Below are positions 1 to 9,433 of a DNA stretch of 64,000 nucleotides, piece after piece. Position numbers and translations under genes: made by a program. The notes under the pieces were generated by a model, which did not search any database, was not told where the DNA came from, and saw only the letters and a program-made list of their open reading frames with translations. How positions within the stretch are numbered: position 1 is the first letter of the stretch; the number at the start of each line of letters is the position of its first letter. The DNA is from Paracoccus sulfuroxidans (GTDB lineage: Bacteria; Pseudomonadota; Alphaproteobacteria; Rhodobacterales; Rhodobacteraceae). The stretch spans positions 49,154-113,153 of the forward strand of contig NZ_VLKU01000013.1 of assembly GCF_007830335.1 (NCBI RefSeq), given 5' to 3'.

Positions 1-1
1 C

Positions 2-1078
2 TTCGTGATGTTTGACCATGTGCAAAAAAGCTATGATGGACAAACGCTTGTCGTCAAAGACTTGAACCTGGCAATCGCGAAGGGGGAATTTCTGACGATG
101 CTGGGGCCCTCGGGCTCGGGCAAGACGACCTGCCTGATGATGCTGGCGGGGTTCGAGACCGCGACGCATGGCGAGATCCGCCTTGATGGCCGCAACATCA
201 ATGACGTGCCGCCCCACAAGCGCGGCATTGGCATGGTCTTCCAGAACTACGCGCTGTTCCCGCATATGACGGTCGGAGAGAACCTGTCTTTCCCGCTGGA
301 AGTGCGCGGCATGGGCAAGTCCGAACGTGAGGACCGCATCACCCGCGCGCTCGACATGGTGCAGATGGGCAAGTTTCGCAATCGCCGCCCGGCGCAGCTT
401 TCGGGCGGCCAGCAGCAGCGGATCGCTCTGGCCCGGGCGTTGGTCTTTGACCCGAAGCTGGTGCTGATGGATGAGCCGCTGGGCGCGCTCGACAAGCAGC
501 TGCGCGAGCATATGCAGTTTGAAATCAAGGCGCTGCACGAACGGTTGGGGATCACTGTCGTCTATGTGACCCATGATCAGGGCGAGGCGTTGACCATGTC
601 GGACCGCATCGCGGTCTTCAACGACGGGCGCATCCAGCAGCTTGCGCCGCCCGCCGCCCTTTATGAACGCCCCGAAAACAGCTTCGTCGCCGGGTTCATC
701 GGCGAAAACAACGCGCTGCGCGGCACGATCGAGAAGCTTGAGGGCGACAAGGCGCTGGTCCGGCTGGCGAATGGAGAGCTGATCGACGCAAGCGCCGTCA
801 ATATTCGCGAAGTGGGGCAGCCCACGACCGTCTCGATCCGGCCGGAACGGGTCGAGTTCAAGCCCGATCTCATGCCCGCCGATGCCCATACGCTCGAGGC
901 CGAGGTGCTGGATGTGATCTATATGGGCGACATCCTGCGGGCCGTGCTGCGCGTCGCCGATGATGATGAATTCGTGATGAAATATCGCAACACGCTGGGC
1001 CAGACCAAGCTGACCCCCGGACAGAAGCTGCGCATCGGCTGGCACCCGCTGGACGCGCGCGCGCTGGATCCGGTGTGA
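2..1078 (+). CDS. potA: Polyamine-type ABC transporter ATP-binding protein (PotA-like), 5' end cut by window
   Basis: Cytoplasmic ATPase that powers import of a small substrate, probably a polyamine, with the binding protein and two permeases just downstream. From the GTG at position 5, Walker A (GPSGSGKT) lies near residues 34-41, the signature LSGGQQQR near 133, Walker B (LVLMDEP) near 155 and the switch His (YVTHDQ) near 190, followed by a C-terminal TOBE-like region. The frame is open to the first base, so the true start probably lies a few codons upstream and outside the window. The family is clear; spermidine/putrescine specificity is inferred from gene order. Confidence 0.9.
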   Translation, partial: FVMFDHVQKSYDGQTLVVKDLNLAIAKGEFLTMLGPSGSGKTTCLMMLAGFETATHGEIRLDGRNINDVPPHKRGIGMVFQNYALFPHMTVGENLSFPLEVRGMGKSEREDRITRALDMVQMGKFRNRRPAQLSGGQQQRIALARALVFDPKLVLMDEPLGALDKQLREHMQFEIKALHERLGITVVYVTHDQGEALTMSDRIAVFNDGRIQQLAPPAALYERPENSFVAGFIGENNALRGTIEKLEGDKALVRLANGELIDASAVNIREVGQPTTVSIRPERVEFKPDLMPADAHTLEAEVLDVIYMGDILRAVLRVADDDEFVMKYRNTLGQTKLTPGQKLRIGWHPLDARALDPV

Positions 1079-1229
1079 CCGAAACTGGGTCGCAGGCCTT
1101 TGCCTGCACCCTGACCCGCTGATCGAAGTGGCGCAGACACATCGATCCGGGACTGCCCCGACCGACCCCTGACGGGGCGGGGCCAAGATGGACGGCGAAT
1201 GCCGCTGCTTTCAACCTCGGGAGATACTG

Positions 1230-2303
1230 ATGAAAAGAACTCTTGCCCTGACCACCGCGCTGAGCCTGCTGGCCATGCCGGCCCTCGCGGATGTGAACCT
1301 GCTGTCCTGGGGTGGCGCCTATGGCAACAGCCATGTCGAGGCCTATGTGAAACCCTTCGAGGCCAAGACCGGAACCAAGGTCATCGTCTCGGATGCGGAC
1401 AACCCCGCAACCCCGCTGAAGGCGCAGGTCGAGGCCGGGAACGTGACCACCGACGTGGCCTCGGTCGAATATGCCGACGCCGTGCGCCTCTGCGACGAGG
1501 GTCTGCTGGAAGAGATCGATGCCTCGATCCTGCTGCCCGCGCCCGATGGCACCGCTGCAGCGGATGATTTCATCGAGGGCGCCGTGACCGATTGCTTCGT
1601 CGGCACCGACGTCTATTCGATGATCATCGCCTATGACGACAGCAAATACCCCGATGCGAAACCCGCGACGCCTGCGGATTTCTTCGACACGGCGAAATTC
1701 CCGGGCAAGCGCACCATGCGCAAGGGCGCGAAGTTCAACCTTGAGTTGGCGCTGATGGCCGATGGCGTTCCCGCAGCCGAGGTCTATGAGACGCTGGGCA
1801 CGCCCGAGGGCGTTGACCGCGCCTTCGCGAAGCTCGCAACCATCAAGAACGACGTGGTCTGGTGGGAAGCGGGCGCCCAGCCGCCGCAGCTTCTGGCGGA
1901 TGGCGAGGTCTCGATGGCCTATGCCTTCAACGGCCGGATCTTCGACGCGGCGGTGAAGGAAAACAAACCCTTCAAGATCGTCTGGGACGGTCAGGTCTAT
2001 GAGATGGAAGGCTGGGTGATCCCGAAAGGCGCGCCAAACATTGATCAGGCGAAAGAGTTCATCGCCTTCTCGACCTCGTCCGAGCAGCAGGCCAAGGCCG
2101 CCGAATACATCGCCTATGGTCCGCCGCGCAAATCGGCCGCCGCGCTGGTCGGCAATATCCAGGGCACCGACACCCCGATGGGTCCGAACCTGCCGACCTA
2201 TGCCGACAACCTGAAGGCCGCGCTGGCGTCGAACCTTGATTTCTGGGTCGACCATGATGCCGAACTGAACGAGCGCTTCAACGCCTGGCTGGCCGCGAAC
2301 TGA
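1230..2303 (+). CDS. ABC transporter extracellular substrate-binding protein (PotD/PotF-like)
   Basis: Periplasmic solute receptor of the preceding ABC system. ATG 1230 is chosen because the first ~20 residues form a signal peptide (MKRT, a hydrophobic core, then an AMPALA-type cleavage site) and a GGGAGA Shine-Dalgarno sequence sits 5 bases upstream; an in-frame ATG at 1188 would bury that signal. The mature protein starts DVNLLSWGGAYG, the beta-strand opening typical of spermidine/putrescine-binding proteins, and its 357-residue length fits the family. About 150 bp of untranslated DNA separate it from the ATPase gene. The exact ligand cannot be told from sequence. Confidence 0.9.
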   Translation: MKRTLALTTALSLLAMPALADVNLLSWGGAYGNSHVEAYVKPFEAKTGTKVIVSDADNPATPLKAQVEAGNVTTDVASVEYADAVRLCDEGLLEEIDASILLPAPDGTAAADDFIEGAVTDCFVGTDVYSMIIAYDDSKYPDAKPATPADFFDTAKFPGKRTMRKGAKFNLELALMADGVPAAEVYETLGTPEGVDRAFAKLATIKNDVVWWEAGAQPPQLLADGEVSMAYAFNGRIFDAAVKENKPFKIVWDGQVYEMEGWVIPKGAPNIDQAKEFIAFSTSSEQQAKAAEYIAYGPPRKSAAALVGNIQGTDTPMGPNLPTYADNLKAALASNLDFWVDHDAELNERFNAWLAAN

Positions 2304-2441
2304 TCGAAACCCCTGTCGCGGCGGGCGCTTTCGCCGCGACACCCCTCTCGTCCGGGCTGGACCGCCCGGGACCGGGGGCAATGATCGATGACGGCGTACC
2401 GCCGCCATCTGATGGACGCGAGGAAGAACGAAGGAAGCCCG

Positions 2442-3743
2442 ATGGTCAAAGCGCTTGATCCCCACGCCGCAATCGTGACCGAGGCTGGTGGCCTTGATCA
2501 GGGCGGCAGCCTGACCACGGCGGATGGAGAGCCGCTGGCCCGCGCGCTGGTGCGCAGCTCTCGTCGGGCGCGGCGGCGGGCCTTGCTGCTGGTGCTGCCG
2601 CTTCTGCTGTTCATCGTCGTCACCTTCATCAATCCGATCGGGCAGATGCTGCATCGCTCGGTCTTCAATGACGGTTTCTCGGCCAATATGCCCGAGCTGA
2701 CCGTCTGGTTCAAAGAACACCCCCGCGGCACCCAGCCGGACGAGGCCGCCTGGCAGGCGCTGGCCAATGACCTGCAGGCTGCGGCGCAGGTGCGCACCAT
2801 CGGCGTCGTGGGCACGCGGATGAATTACGAGATGGCGGGCACGCGGTCGCTGTTCACCTCGGCCGGGCGGAAGGTCCGCGACGGGTTGCAGCCGCCTTAC
2901 CGCGAGGCGATGCTGGAGATCGACAGCAAATGGGGCGATCCGGCGCTGTGGTCGGCGATGCGCAACGTCTCATCGGCCTATACGACGTCCTTCTATCTGG
3001 CCGCACTGGACCTGAAGCGCGACGAGAATGGCGACATCGTCCGCGTTGCCCCCGAGCAGCGCGTCTATGTCATGCTGTTCATCCGCACCTTTGTGCTGTC
3101 GGCGATCATCACGGCGATGACCTTCCTTCTGGGCTTTCCGATTGCACATCTGCTGGCGACCCTGCCGCTGCGCAAATCGAACCTGCTGATGATCCTGGTG
3201 CTGCTGCCGTTCTGGACCTCGCTTCTGGTGCGGACCTCGGCCTGGATCGTGCTGCTGCAGCAGCAGGGCGTGATCAACGACATCCTTGTCTGGCTGGGGC
3301 TGATCGGCAACGGCCAGCGGCTGCAGATGATCTATAACCAGACCGGCACCATCGTCGCGATGACGCATGTGCTGCTGCCCTTCATGGTGCTGCCGCTTTA
3401 TTCGGTGATGCGCACGATCAACCCGTCCTATGCGCGGGCGGCGCGCTCGCTGGGGGCGACCAGCTGGACGACCTTCCGCCGGATCTATTTCCCGCTGACG
3501 CTGCCGGGGCTGGGGGCAGGGGCGCTGTTGGTCTTCATCCTGTCGGTCGGCTACTACATCACGCCCGCGCTGGTCGGCGGCTCGTCGGGGCAGCTGATCT
3601 CGAACATGATCGCGATGCATATGACGCAATCGCTAAACTGGTCGATGGCCGCCGCGCTTTCGGCGCTGCTGCTGGCGGCCGTGCTGATCCTCTATTGGGT
3701 CTATGACCGCCTTGTCGGCATCGACAATCTGAAGCTGGGGTAA
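2442..3743 (+). CDS. ABC transporter permease, PotB-like
   Basis: First inner-membrane permease of the polyamine-type importer. The N-terminus is basic, then a membrane segment (LLLVLPLLLFIVVTFI), a long periplasmic stretch of roughly 150 residues, and five further hydrophobic segments. The EAA-type coupling motif (ARAARSLGATSWTTFRRIYFP) lies in the C-terminal half and contacts the ATPase. ATG 2442 has a GGAAG ribosome site at good spacing; an in-frame ATG at 2388 would add 18 residues. The long first periplasmic domain is more typical of the opine/spermidine branch than of E. coli PotB. Confidence 0.88.
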   Translation: MVKALDPHAAIVTEAGGLDQGGSLTTADGEPLARALVRSSRRARRRALLLVLPLLLFIVVTFINPIGQMLHRSVFNDGFSANMPELTVWFKEHPRGTQPDEAAWQALANDLQAAAQVRTIGVVGTRMNYEMAGTRSLFTSAGRKVRDGLQPPYREAMLEIDSKWGDPALWSAMRNVSSAYTTSFYLAALDLKRDENGDIVRVAPEQRVYVMLFIRTFVLSAIITAMTFLLGFPIAHLLATLPLRKSNLLMILVLLPFWTSLLVRTSAWIVLLQQQGVINDILVWLGLIGNGQRLQMIYNQTGTIVAMTHVLLPFMVLPLYSVMRTINPSYARAARSLGATSWTTFRRIYFPLTLPGLGAGALLVFILSVGYYITPALVGGSSGQLISNMIAMHMTQSLNWSMAAALSALLLAAVLILYWVYDRLVGIDNLKLG

Positions 3744-3748
3744 CGAAA

Positions 3749-4702
3749 ATGGCTGTTCCGACCTACGCATCCCCGCTGGAGAAGATCTGGCACTATGCCT
3801 ATCTGGTGATCTGCGCGGCGATCTTCTTCTTCCTGATCGCGCCGATCATCATCATGATCCCGCTGTCCTTCAACGCCGAGCCCTATTTCACCTTCACCGA
3901 GAAGATGCTGTCCTTCGACCCCGAGGGATATTCGATGCGCTGGTACAATGCCCTGCTGACCTTCGGCATGGCAGCACCCGACGCGCCGCGCGATTCCAGC
4001 TGGTGGATGGACGCCTGGCAGAACGCGAAATGGATCAAGGCCGCTAAATCCTCGGTCATCATCGGCATCTTCTCGACGCTGGTGGCGACTGTGCTGGGCA
4101 CGGTGGCCGCCCTTGGCCTTGCGCGGGCCGAGATGCCCTATCGCCGCCTGATCATGGCGACGCTGATCTCTCCCATGATCGTGCCGGTGATCATCACGGC
4201 GACGGGGCTGTTCTTCTTCTACTCGAACCCCTGCGGGCCGCTGCAGCTGGTGGGCTATGAGGGGCCCTGCGGCAAGCTTGCGCAGACCTATCTGGGCGTG
4301 ATCCTGGCCCATGCCACGCTGGGGATTCCCTTCGTCATCATCACCGTCACCGCATCGCTGATCGGCTTTGACCAGTCACTGTCGCGTGCCGCCGCCAGCC
4401 TTGGGGCTAAACCGACGACGACCTTCTTCAAGATCATCCTGCCGCTGATCCTGCCGGGCGTGATCTCGGGCGCGCTGTTTGCCTTCGTCACCTCGTTCGA
4501 CGAGGTGGTGGCGGTCCTGCTGATCGGCGGCCCCGACCAGCAGACCATTCCGCGCCAGATGTGGAACGGCATCCGCGAGCAGATCTCTCCCGCGATTCTG
4601 GCGATTGCCACGCTGTTGGTGATCTTCTCGATCGCGCTGCTGACGGTGGTCGAGCTGCTGCGCCGCCGGTCCGAGAGGTTGCGGGGCGTCACGCCGCGCT
4701 GA
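3749..4702 (+). CDS. ABC transporter permease, PotC-like
   Basis: Second permease subunit, starting 5 bp after the PotB-like gene and so probably translationally linked to it. About six membrane spans are visible, and the EAA loop (SRAAASLGAKPTTTFFKIILP) is in the C-terminal third. It pairs with the first permease to form the pore energised by the ATPase at the window start. Its stop lies 4 bp from the convergent stop of the GNAT gene, leaving no room for a separate terminator. Confidence 0.88.
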   Translation: MAVPTYASPLEKIWHYAYLVICAAIFFFLIAPIIIMIPLSFNAEPYFTFTEKMLSFDPEGYSMRWYNALLTFGMAAPDAPRDSSWWMDAWQNAKWIKAAKSSVIIGIFSTLVATVLGTVAALGLARAEMPYRRLIMATLISPMIVPVIITATGLFFFYSNPCGPLQLVGYEGPCGKLAQTYLGVILAHATLGIPFVIITVTASLIGFDQSLSRAAASLGAKPTTTFFKIILPLILPGVISGALFAFVTSFDEVVAVLLIGGPDQQTIPRQMWNGIREQISPAILAIATLLVIFSIALLTVVELLRRRSERLRGVTPR

Positions 4703-4706
4703 TCTT

Positions 4707-5147
4707 TCAGTCTGGTCGATACCGAAGATGGATGAGGGGGTAGGGCCTTCCCTGCCCATCAAGCGCGGATCTTCCGCTGCGCAGGAAGCCAAGATGTTCG
4801 TAGAAGCCAAGCGCCTCTGGATTCTGCTCGTTCACATCGGTTGTCAGGGCGGGATGGGCCGCGAGTGCCCGTGAAATCAGGGCTTTGCCGATCCCGGTGC
4901 CATGCTGGTCGGGGTCGATGAACAGCGCCTCCAGATGGCCGTCATGCAGAAACATGAAGCCCTGCGGCGTGCCTGAGGCATCCACGGCAAGCTCCAGGCT
5001 CACCTGTGGAAAGAACTCCACAACCTCTGCCTCAATCGCCGACCTGTCGTCGGGCGTGAGGAAGTGATGCGTGGCGTCTACCGCCCGGCGCCATATCTCC
5101 ATGACGCGCGGCAAGTCCTGATCTGTCGAAGGTCTGAACGTAAGCAT
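4707..5147 (-). CDS. GNAT family N-acetyltransferase
   Basis: Predicted cytoplasmic acetyl-CoA-dependent acetyltransferase of 146 residues. The order of elements fits the GNAT fold: an N-terminal arginine-rich strand (FRPSTDQDLPRVMEIWRRA), a central strand LEALFIDPDQHGTGIGKALI holding the pyrophosphate-binding Q-x-x-G-x-G/A-type loop near residue 80, and a C-terminal NEQNPEALGFYEHLGF segment. The length and the THHFL segment resemble the YjaB group. The substrate cannot be inferred. Confidence 0.85.
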   Translation of the reverse strand: MLTFRPSTDQDLPRVMEIWRRAVDATHHFLTPDDRSAIEAEVVEFFPQVSLELAVDASGTPQGFMFLHDGHLEALFIDPDQHGTGIGKALISRALAAHPALTTDVNEQNPEALGFYEHLGFLRSGRSALDGQGRPYPLIHLRYRPD

Positions 5148-5187
5148 GGGACCTGTTAACGGTTCCTTCTTACTTTCTGCAATAGGC

Positions 5188-6132
5188 TCAGGGCAGGATC
5201 GCCAGCCAGAACCAGATCGTCAGGATCGACAGCGCGGTCCCGACCAGCACGCTGGAGGCCGCCACGCGCTTGCCCGCATCATAGATCGAGGCGAAGAGAT
5301 ACGCGTTGATCCCCGGCGACATACTGGCGGTGATCACGGCCGAGCGCATGGCCCCCTGCGGCAGCGCGAACAGATGCCCCAGCCCATAGGTGATGACCGG
5401 ATGGATCACCAGCGAGCAGAGGCAGCAAAGCGCAATCGCGGTCGCGTCGCCCTCGGGTCGGTAGCGGTAAAGGACGCCGCCAAGACCGAACAGCGCCGCT
5501 GGCAACGCGGCGCGTGCCATCATGTCGGTCGCGGCCCAGAAGCCCTCGGGCATGACTAGCCCGGCCTGCAACAGCAGGTTCATCGCCACACCGCAGAGGA
5601 TCCCGATGATCAGTGGCGTGTGCAGCACGCCCGACAGGGCACGCAGCGCGATGCGCCCGACCGAGAGGCTTTGGCCGCGCGCCCGGGTGAACTCCATCAT
5701 GGTGATGCCGAAGGTGTAAAGCAGCGGGGAATGGATCGCGATGATCGCAAGGTTGCCCGCAATCGCCTCGGCGCCATAGGCGCGCTCCATGATCGGGATG
5801 CCCAGCAGGAGCGAGTTCGAGAAGAGGCACACAAAACCGATGGCCACCGCGTCCTCGGGGTTGCGCCCCAGATAACGCCCCGAGACGAACCAGCCGATGA
5901 AATAGGACAGGAAGGCCCCGGTGTAGAAGGCGATCCACATGCCCGCGTTGAAGTTTCCGGCCAGATCCAGCCGCGAGATATTGGCGAAGAGCAGCACCGG
6001 AACCGCGAAGTTCTGTGCAAAGCGCATCAGCCCATCAACCGCGATCTCCGAAAACATCTTCCGCCAGGCGACGACGTACCCAAAGCCGATGATGATGAAG
6101 ACCGGCAGGATGACGTCGAACAGAATGGTCAT
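5188..6132 (-). CDS. AEC family (auxin efflux carrier-like) transporter
   Basis: Inner-membrane carrier of 314 residues with about ten hydrophobic segments. The start ILFDVILPVFIIIGFGYV and the internal NSLLLGIPI motif are characteristic of bacterial AEC permeases, which move organic acids or malonate-like anions. Its ATG overlaps the stop of the upstream MBL hydrolase gene by 4 bp, so it is the last member of the leftward operon that begins near the lexA side. No substrate is evident. Confidence 0.85.
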   Translation of the reverse strand: MTILFDVILPVFIIIGFGYVVAWRKMFSEIAVDGLMRFAQNFAVPVLLFANISRLDLAGNFNAGMWIAFYTGAFLSYFIGWFVSGRYLGRNPEDAVAIGFVCLFSNSLLLGIPIMERAYGAEAIAGNLAIIAIHSPLLYTFGITMMEFTRARGQSLSVGRIALRALSGVLHTPLIIGILCGVAMNLLLQAGLVMPEGFWAATDMMARAALPAALFGLGGVLYRYRPEGDATAIALCCLCSLVIHPVITYGLGHLFALPQGAMRSAVITASMSPGINAYLFASIYDAGKRVAASSVLVGTALSILTIWFWLAILP

Positions 6133-6929
6133 TGGAACTCGATCACCATGCCATCATGGGCGGGGACAACATGCGGCGGCGTTTCGGCCATGACATCGTC
6201 GTAATCCAGATCGATGTGCATATTGGTAAGGACACCGCGCGGCGCGCCCGAGCGTTGCAGCCAGGACAGCGTCAGCTCCAGATGGGCGTGGCTGGGGTGC
6301 GGCTTGCGGCGCAGGGCATCGCAGATGAAGACCTCGCAACCCATGATCTGAGGCCAGGAATCTTCGGGGATCTGGCGCACATCGGGCAGATAGACCAGCC
6401 CGCCGCCGGGGGCAGGCACGCGAAAGCCAAGCGCGTCGAGGTCGCCATGGTTCACCCGGAAGGACACCAGCTCGATTTGACCACCCGGGCCGTCGATGCG
6501 GATCGGGCCGTCGATGTCATGCAGGGTGCAGATCGGCGGATAGGAGGAACCCGGGGGCGTTTCGAAAATATAGCCGAACCGGTCCAGCAGGGCGGCGCGC
6601 GTCTGCTCATCGGCCCAGGTCGGGATCTTGCGGTCGGCGTTATAGGCCAGCTGCCGCAGATCATCGATGCCGTGGATATGGTCCGCGTGGGGATGGGTAT
6701 AGACGACCGCGTCCAGCGTGCCGATCCCGGCCGCCAGAAGCTGCGGCACCATGTCGGGGCCGGTGTCGATCAGGACCTGCGTGACGCCCTCGGGGCCGGG
6801 GCGCTCCAGCAGCAGCGCGCAGCGCTGGCGACGGTTGCGGGGATTGTCGGGATCGCACTCTCCCCACCGACCCCCAAGCCGAGGCACCCCGCCGGATGAC
6901 CCGCAGCCAAGGATCGTCGCCCGGATCAT
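6129..6929 (-). CDS. MBL-fold metallo-hydrolase (PhnP/RNase Z-like)
   Basis: Predicted zinc-dependent phosphodiesterase-type hydrolase. The metal motif HPHADH is at residues 79-84, with further metal ligands likely in NHGD (near 156) and the later DALR and HAHLE segments. The N-terminus (ATILGCGSSGGVPR) is the usual opening of the PhnP/cyclic-phosphodiesterase group. Its ends overlap tatD (upstream) and the AEC gene (downstream) by 4 bp each, so the genes are translationally coupled. The pairing with tatD is common in Rhodobacteraceae. Confidence 0.88.
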   Translation of the reverse strand: MIRATILGCGSSGGVPRLGGRWGECDPDNPRNRRQRCALLLERPGPEGVTQVLIDTGPDMVPQLLAAGIGTLDAVVYTHPHADHIHGIDDLRQLAYNADRKIPTWADEQTRAALLDRFGYIFETPPGSSYPPICTLHDIDGPIRIDGPGGQIELVSFRVNHGDLDALGFRVPAPGGGLVYLPDVRQIPEDSWPQIMGCEVFICDALRRKPHPSHAHLELTLSWLQRSGAPRGVLTNMHIDLDYDDVMAETPPHVVPAHDGMVIEFQ

Positions 6930-7729
6930 GCCTGCGCCGCCCGCGTGAACAACCGGTCGAAATTGGCGCTGGTCAGCCGGGCAAATTCGGCCTCGGACAG
7001 GCCCAGCGTCTGCGCCCCGACCTTGGCGGTATGGGCGACATAGGCGGGCTCATTGCGCTTGCCGCGAAACGGCGGCGGCGCAAGATAGGGCGCGTCGGTT
7101 TCGACCAGAATGCGGTCATGGGGGGCGGCGGCAAAGATCTCGCGCAGCTCGGTCGAGCGCGGGAAGGCGGCAATCCCCGACATCGACAGGTAAAAGCCCA
7201 GATCCAGCGCCGTGCGGGCCAGCTCGGGGCCGCTGGTGAAGCAATGCATGACACAGGAATAGGCGCCGATGCGATGCTCTTCGGTCAGGATGCGGGCCAT
7301 ATCCTCATCGGCATCGCGGGCGTGGATGATCAGCGGCAGGCCGGTGCGACGTGCGGCCTCGATATGGGTGCGCAGGCTGACCTGCTGAATTTCGGCGCTG
7401 TCGGCGGTGTAGTGGTAATCAAGCCCAGTCTCGCCATAGCCCACGAATTTCGGGTCTTCGGTCAGCGCGAGCAGTTCATCGACCGAAACGAGCGGCTCTT
7501 CGGCGGCATACATCGGGTGGATGCCTGCGGCGTAGAAGATGCCCGCATGTGCCTCGACGATGGCCCGAACGCGGGGCAGGTTCTTCATGCGCGTGCAGAT
7601 GGTGACCATGCGGGTCACGCCAGCCGCGCGGGCGCGTTCGATCAGCTCCGCCTGCTGGCCTTCGAAATCCGGGAAGTCCAGGTGGCAGTGGCTGTCGACC
7701 AATGCGGGCAAAGAAGCGGAAGCGGTCAT
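6926..7729 (-). CDS. TatD family metal-dependent hydrolase (DNase-like)
   Basis: TIM-barrel metal-dependent hydrolase of the TatD/YcfH group, which act as 3'-5' DNA/RNA exonucleases. The metal motif DSHCHLD is at residues 12-18, a catalytic Glu occurs in YGETGLDYHY, and HARDADED, MHCFTSG and VETDAPYL follow in the standard order. The gene sits between holB and the MBL hydrolase, a conserved alphaproteobacterial order. All key residues appear intact. Confidence 0.93.
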   Translation of the reverse strand: MTASASLPALVDSHCHLDFPDFEGQQAELIERARAAGVTRMVTICTRMKNLPRVRAIVEAHAGIFYAAGIHPMYAAEEPLVSVDELLALTEDPKFVGYGETGLDYHYTADSAEIQQVSLRTHIEAARRTGLPLIIHARDADEDMARILTEEHRIGAYSCVMHCFTSGPELARTALDLGFYLSMSGIAAFPRSTELREIFAAAPHDRILVETDAPYLAPPPFRGKRNEPAYVAHTAKVGAQTLGLSEAEFARLTSANFDRLFTRAAQA

Positions 7730-7742
7730 CCAAAATCCAACC

Positions 7743-8825
7743 TTATAGGGCAGGCTGGTTCGCCAGCCCGATCAGCATATCCATCACCAGCGCCGAGGGG
7801 TCAAGGTTGACCGCCCGCCCGGCGCGGGCGCGCGCCGAAAGCTCGGCCTGCGCCCCGGCCCAAAGCCGGGCCGCGCGCGGATCGGGGGAAAGGCGGGCCA
7901 GCATGTCGGCCTCACCCTCGGCCGCTTCGGGCAAGGGCGGCCCCAGCAGGCCCGCGCGGGCGGCGCGCGACAACAGGCGATCCAGCAGCGTGACGATCAG
8001 ATCGAACGGGTCGCCATCCGCGCTGGCCCGCCCGCCCGCCATCTCGGCAATCGCGGCGGCGGCCTTGCGATCCATGCGTGGCATAGTGGCGAAAAGGTCG
8101 ACGAGCTTCTGATAGGCTTCAAGCCCGTCCTGACCCGTCAGCCGCAACGCCTCGCCGACCGAGCCTGCGGCCAGCGCCGAAAGACGCTCTGGATCGGCCT
8201 CGACATTGAGGGCCTGCAGGATTGCGGCCATGGGCTCGGCCTCAAGCGGATGCAGGCGCAACTCGCGGCAGCGCGACCGGATCGTCGGCAAAAGGCGGGC
8301 GGGTTGATGCGAGACGAGGATCAGGGTCGCCGCAGCAGGGGGCTCTTCCAGTAGTTTCAGCAAAGCGTTGGCGGCGGCGGTGTTCATCTCATCCGCAGAA
8401 TCGATGATGGCGACGCGTCGCCCGCCCTCGGCTGCGCTGAGGTGGAAGAAGGATTGCAGGCGCCGGATTTCGTCGACGGTGATCTCGGTTCGCAACCGGC
8501 CGGATTTCTCATCGATCGGGCGGCGGACCAGATGCAGACGCGGCTCGGACAAGGCACGGATGCGGCGCACTGTCGGGTTTTCGGCGTCCGAGGCCGCTTC
8601 GGCACTTTCCGCTCCGGTCAGCAGCCAGCGCGCGATCAGCCAGGCGAGCGTCGCCTTCCCCGTGCCGCGCGGCCCGGAAATCAGCCAGCCGTGGTGCAGC
8701 CGTCCGGTCTGCAACGCGGTCGAGAAATCCTGCAGCGCCGCATCCTGACCGATCAGGCGCAGACTGTCGCGCGGATGCGGCGCACCGGGCACCCGGTCAG
8801 GTTCGGGAAGGTCATCCTCGCTCAT
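7743..8825 (-). CDS. holB: DNA polymerase III subunit delta'
   Basis: Clamp-loader subunit of the replicative polymerase. An AAA+ module is visible with a P-loop (GPRGTGKA, residues 51-58), the segment AIIDSADEMNTAAANALLK and the SRC motif (TIRSRCRELRL) typical of delta'/tau. Its ATG overlaps the tmk stop by 4 bp, the classical tmk-holB coupling. The 360-residue length is usual for alphaproteobacteria. Confidence 0.93.
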   Translation of the reverse strand: MSEDDLPEPDRVPGAPHPRDSLRLIGQDAALQDFSTALQTGRLHHGWLISGPRGTGKATLAWLIARWLLTGAESAEAASDAENPTVRRIRALSEPRLHLVRRPIDEKSGRLRTEITVDEIRRLQSFFHLSAAEGGRRVAIIDSADEMNTAAANALLKLLEEPPAAATLILVSHQPARLLPTIRSRCRELRLHPLEAEPMAAILQALNVEADPERLSALAAGSVGEALRLTGQDGLEAYQKLVDLFATMPRMDRKAAAAIAEMAGGRASADGDPFDLIVTLLDRLLSRAARAGLLGPPLPEAAEGEADMLARLSPDPRAARLWAGAQAELSARARAGRAVNLDPSALVMDMLIGLANQPAL

Positions 8826-9421
8826 GGCAGGGCGGCCAGGACGCGCGCGGCGACCTCATCTTCCGAGCCCGAGCCGTCGATGACGCGGATCCGTTCGGGT
8901 GCTTCGGAGGCCAGCGCCAGAAAGCCGTCGCGAAGACGCTGCTGGAAGGTAAGGCCCATCCCCTCGAACCGGTCCTCGATGCCGCCTCGCGCGCGGCCGC
9001 GCCCCAGCGAGATCGCCGGGTCAAGGTCGATGACGAAGGTCAGGTCCGGTTCAAGTCGGATCGTCAGATCATGCAGCGCTTCGACCAGATCGCGCAGGCT
9101 GGCCCGCGCGGCGCCCTGATAGACGCGGCTGGAATCGGCGAAACGGTCGGTGATCACCCAGTCTCCGCGCGCCATCGCGGGCTCAATGACCCGTTCGACG
9201 TGATCGCGGCGAGCGGCGGTGAACAGAAGCAGTTCGGTCTCGGGCGACCAGCGCTCATTGCCGCCCTCAACCAGAAGGCGGCGGATTTCCTCGGCCCCGG
9301 GGCTGCCGCCGGGTTCACGAGTCAGGACGACCTGGCGTCCGCTTTGGCGCAGGGTTTCGGCCAGTCGCCGGGCCTGCGTCGACTTTCCCGAACCGTCGAT
9401 CCCCTCAAAACTGATGAACAT
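8822..9421 (-). CDS. tmk: Thymidylate kinase
   Basis: Phosphorylates dTMP to dTDP for DNA synthesis. The P-loop (GIDGSGKS) is at residues 7-14, the TREPGG motif follows near 35, and DRFADSSRVYQG gives the DR(Y/F) nucleotide-binding motif near 92. At 199 residues it has normal length. It is the first gene of the tight tmk-holB pair, 12 bp downstream of the carboxypeptidase gene. Confidence 0.95.
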   Translation of the reverse strand: MFISFEGIDGSGKSTQARRLAETLRQSGRQVVLTREPGGSPGAEEIRRLLVEGGNERWSPETELLLFTAARRDHVERVIEPAMARGDWVITDRFADSSRVYQGAARASLRDLVEALHDLTIRLEPDLTFVIDLDPAISLGRGRARGGIEDRFEGMGLTFQQRLRDGFLALASEAPERIRVIDGSGSEDEVAARVLAALP

Positions 9422-9433
9422 GTCCGGGCGTTC

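Noticed and set aside
870..2720. 616-residue open frame on the minus strand under the ABC transporter genes
   Set aside because: It is antisense to three clear genes and its translation is low-complexity Arg/Gly/His-rich, as expected from GC-rich codon shadow.
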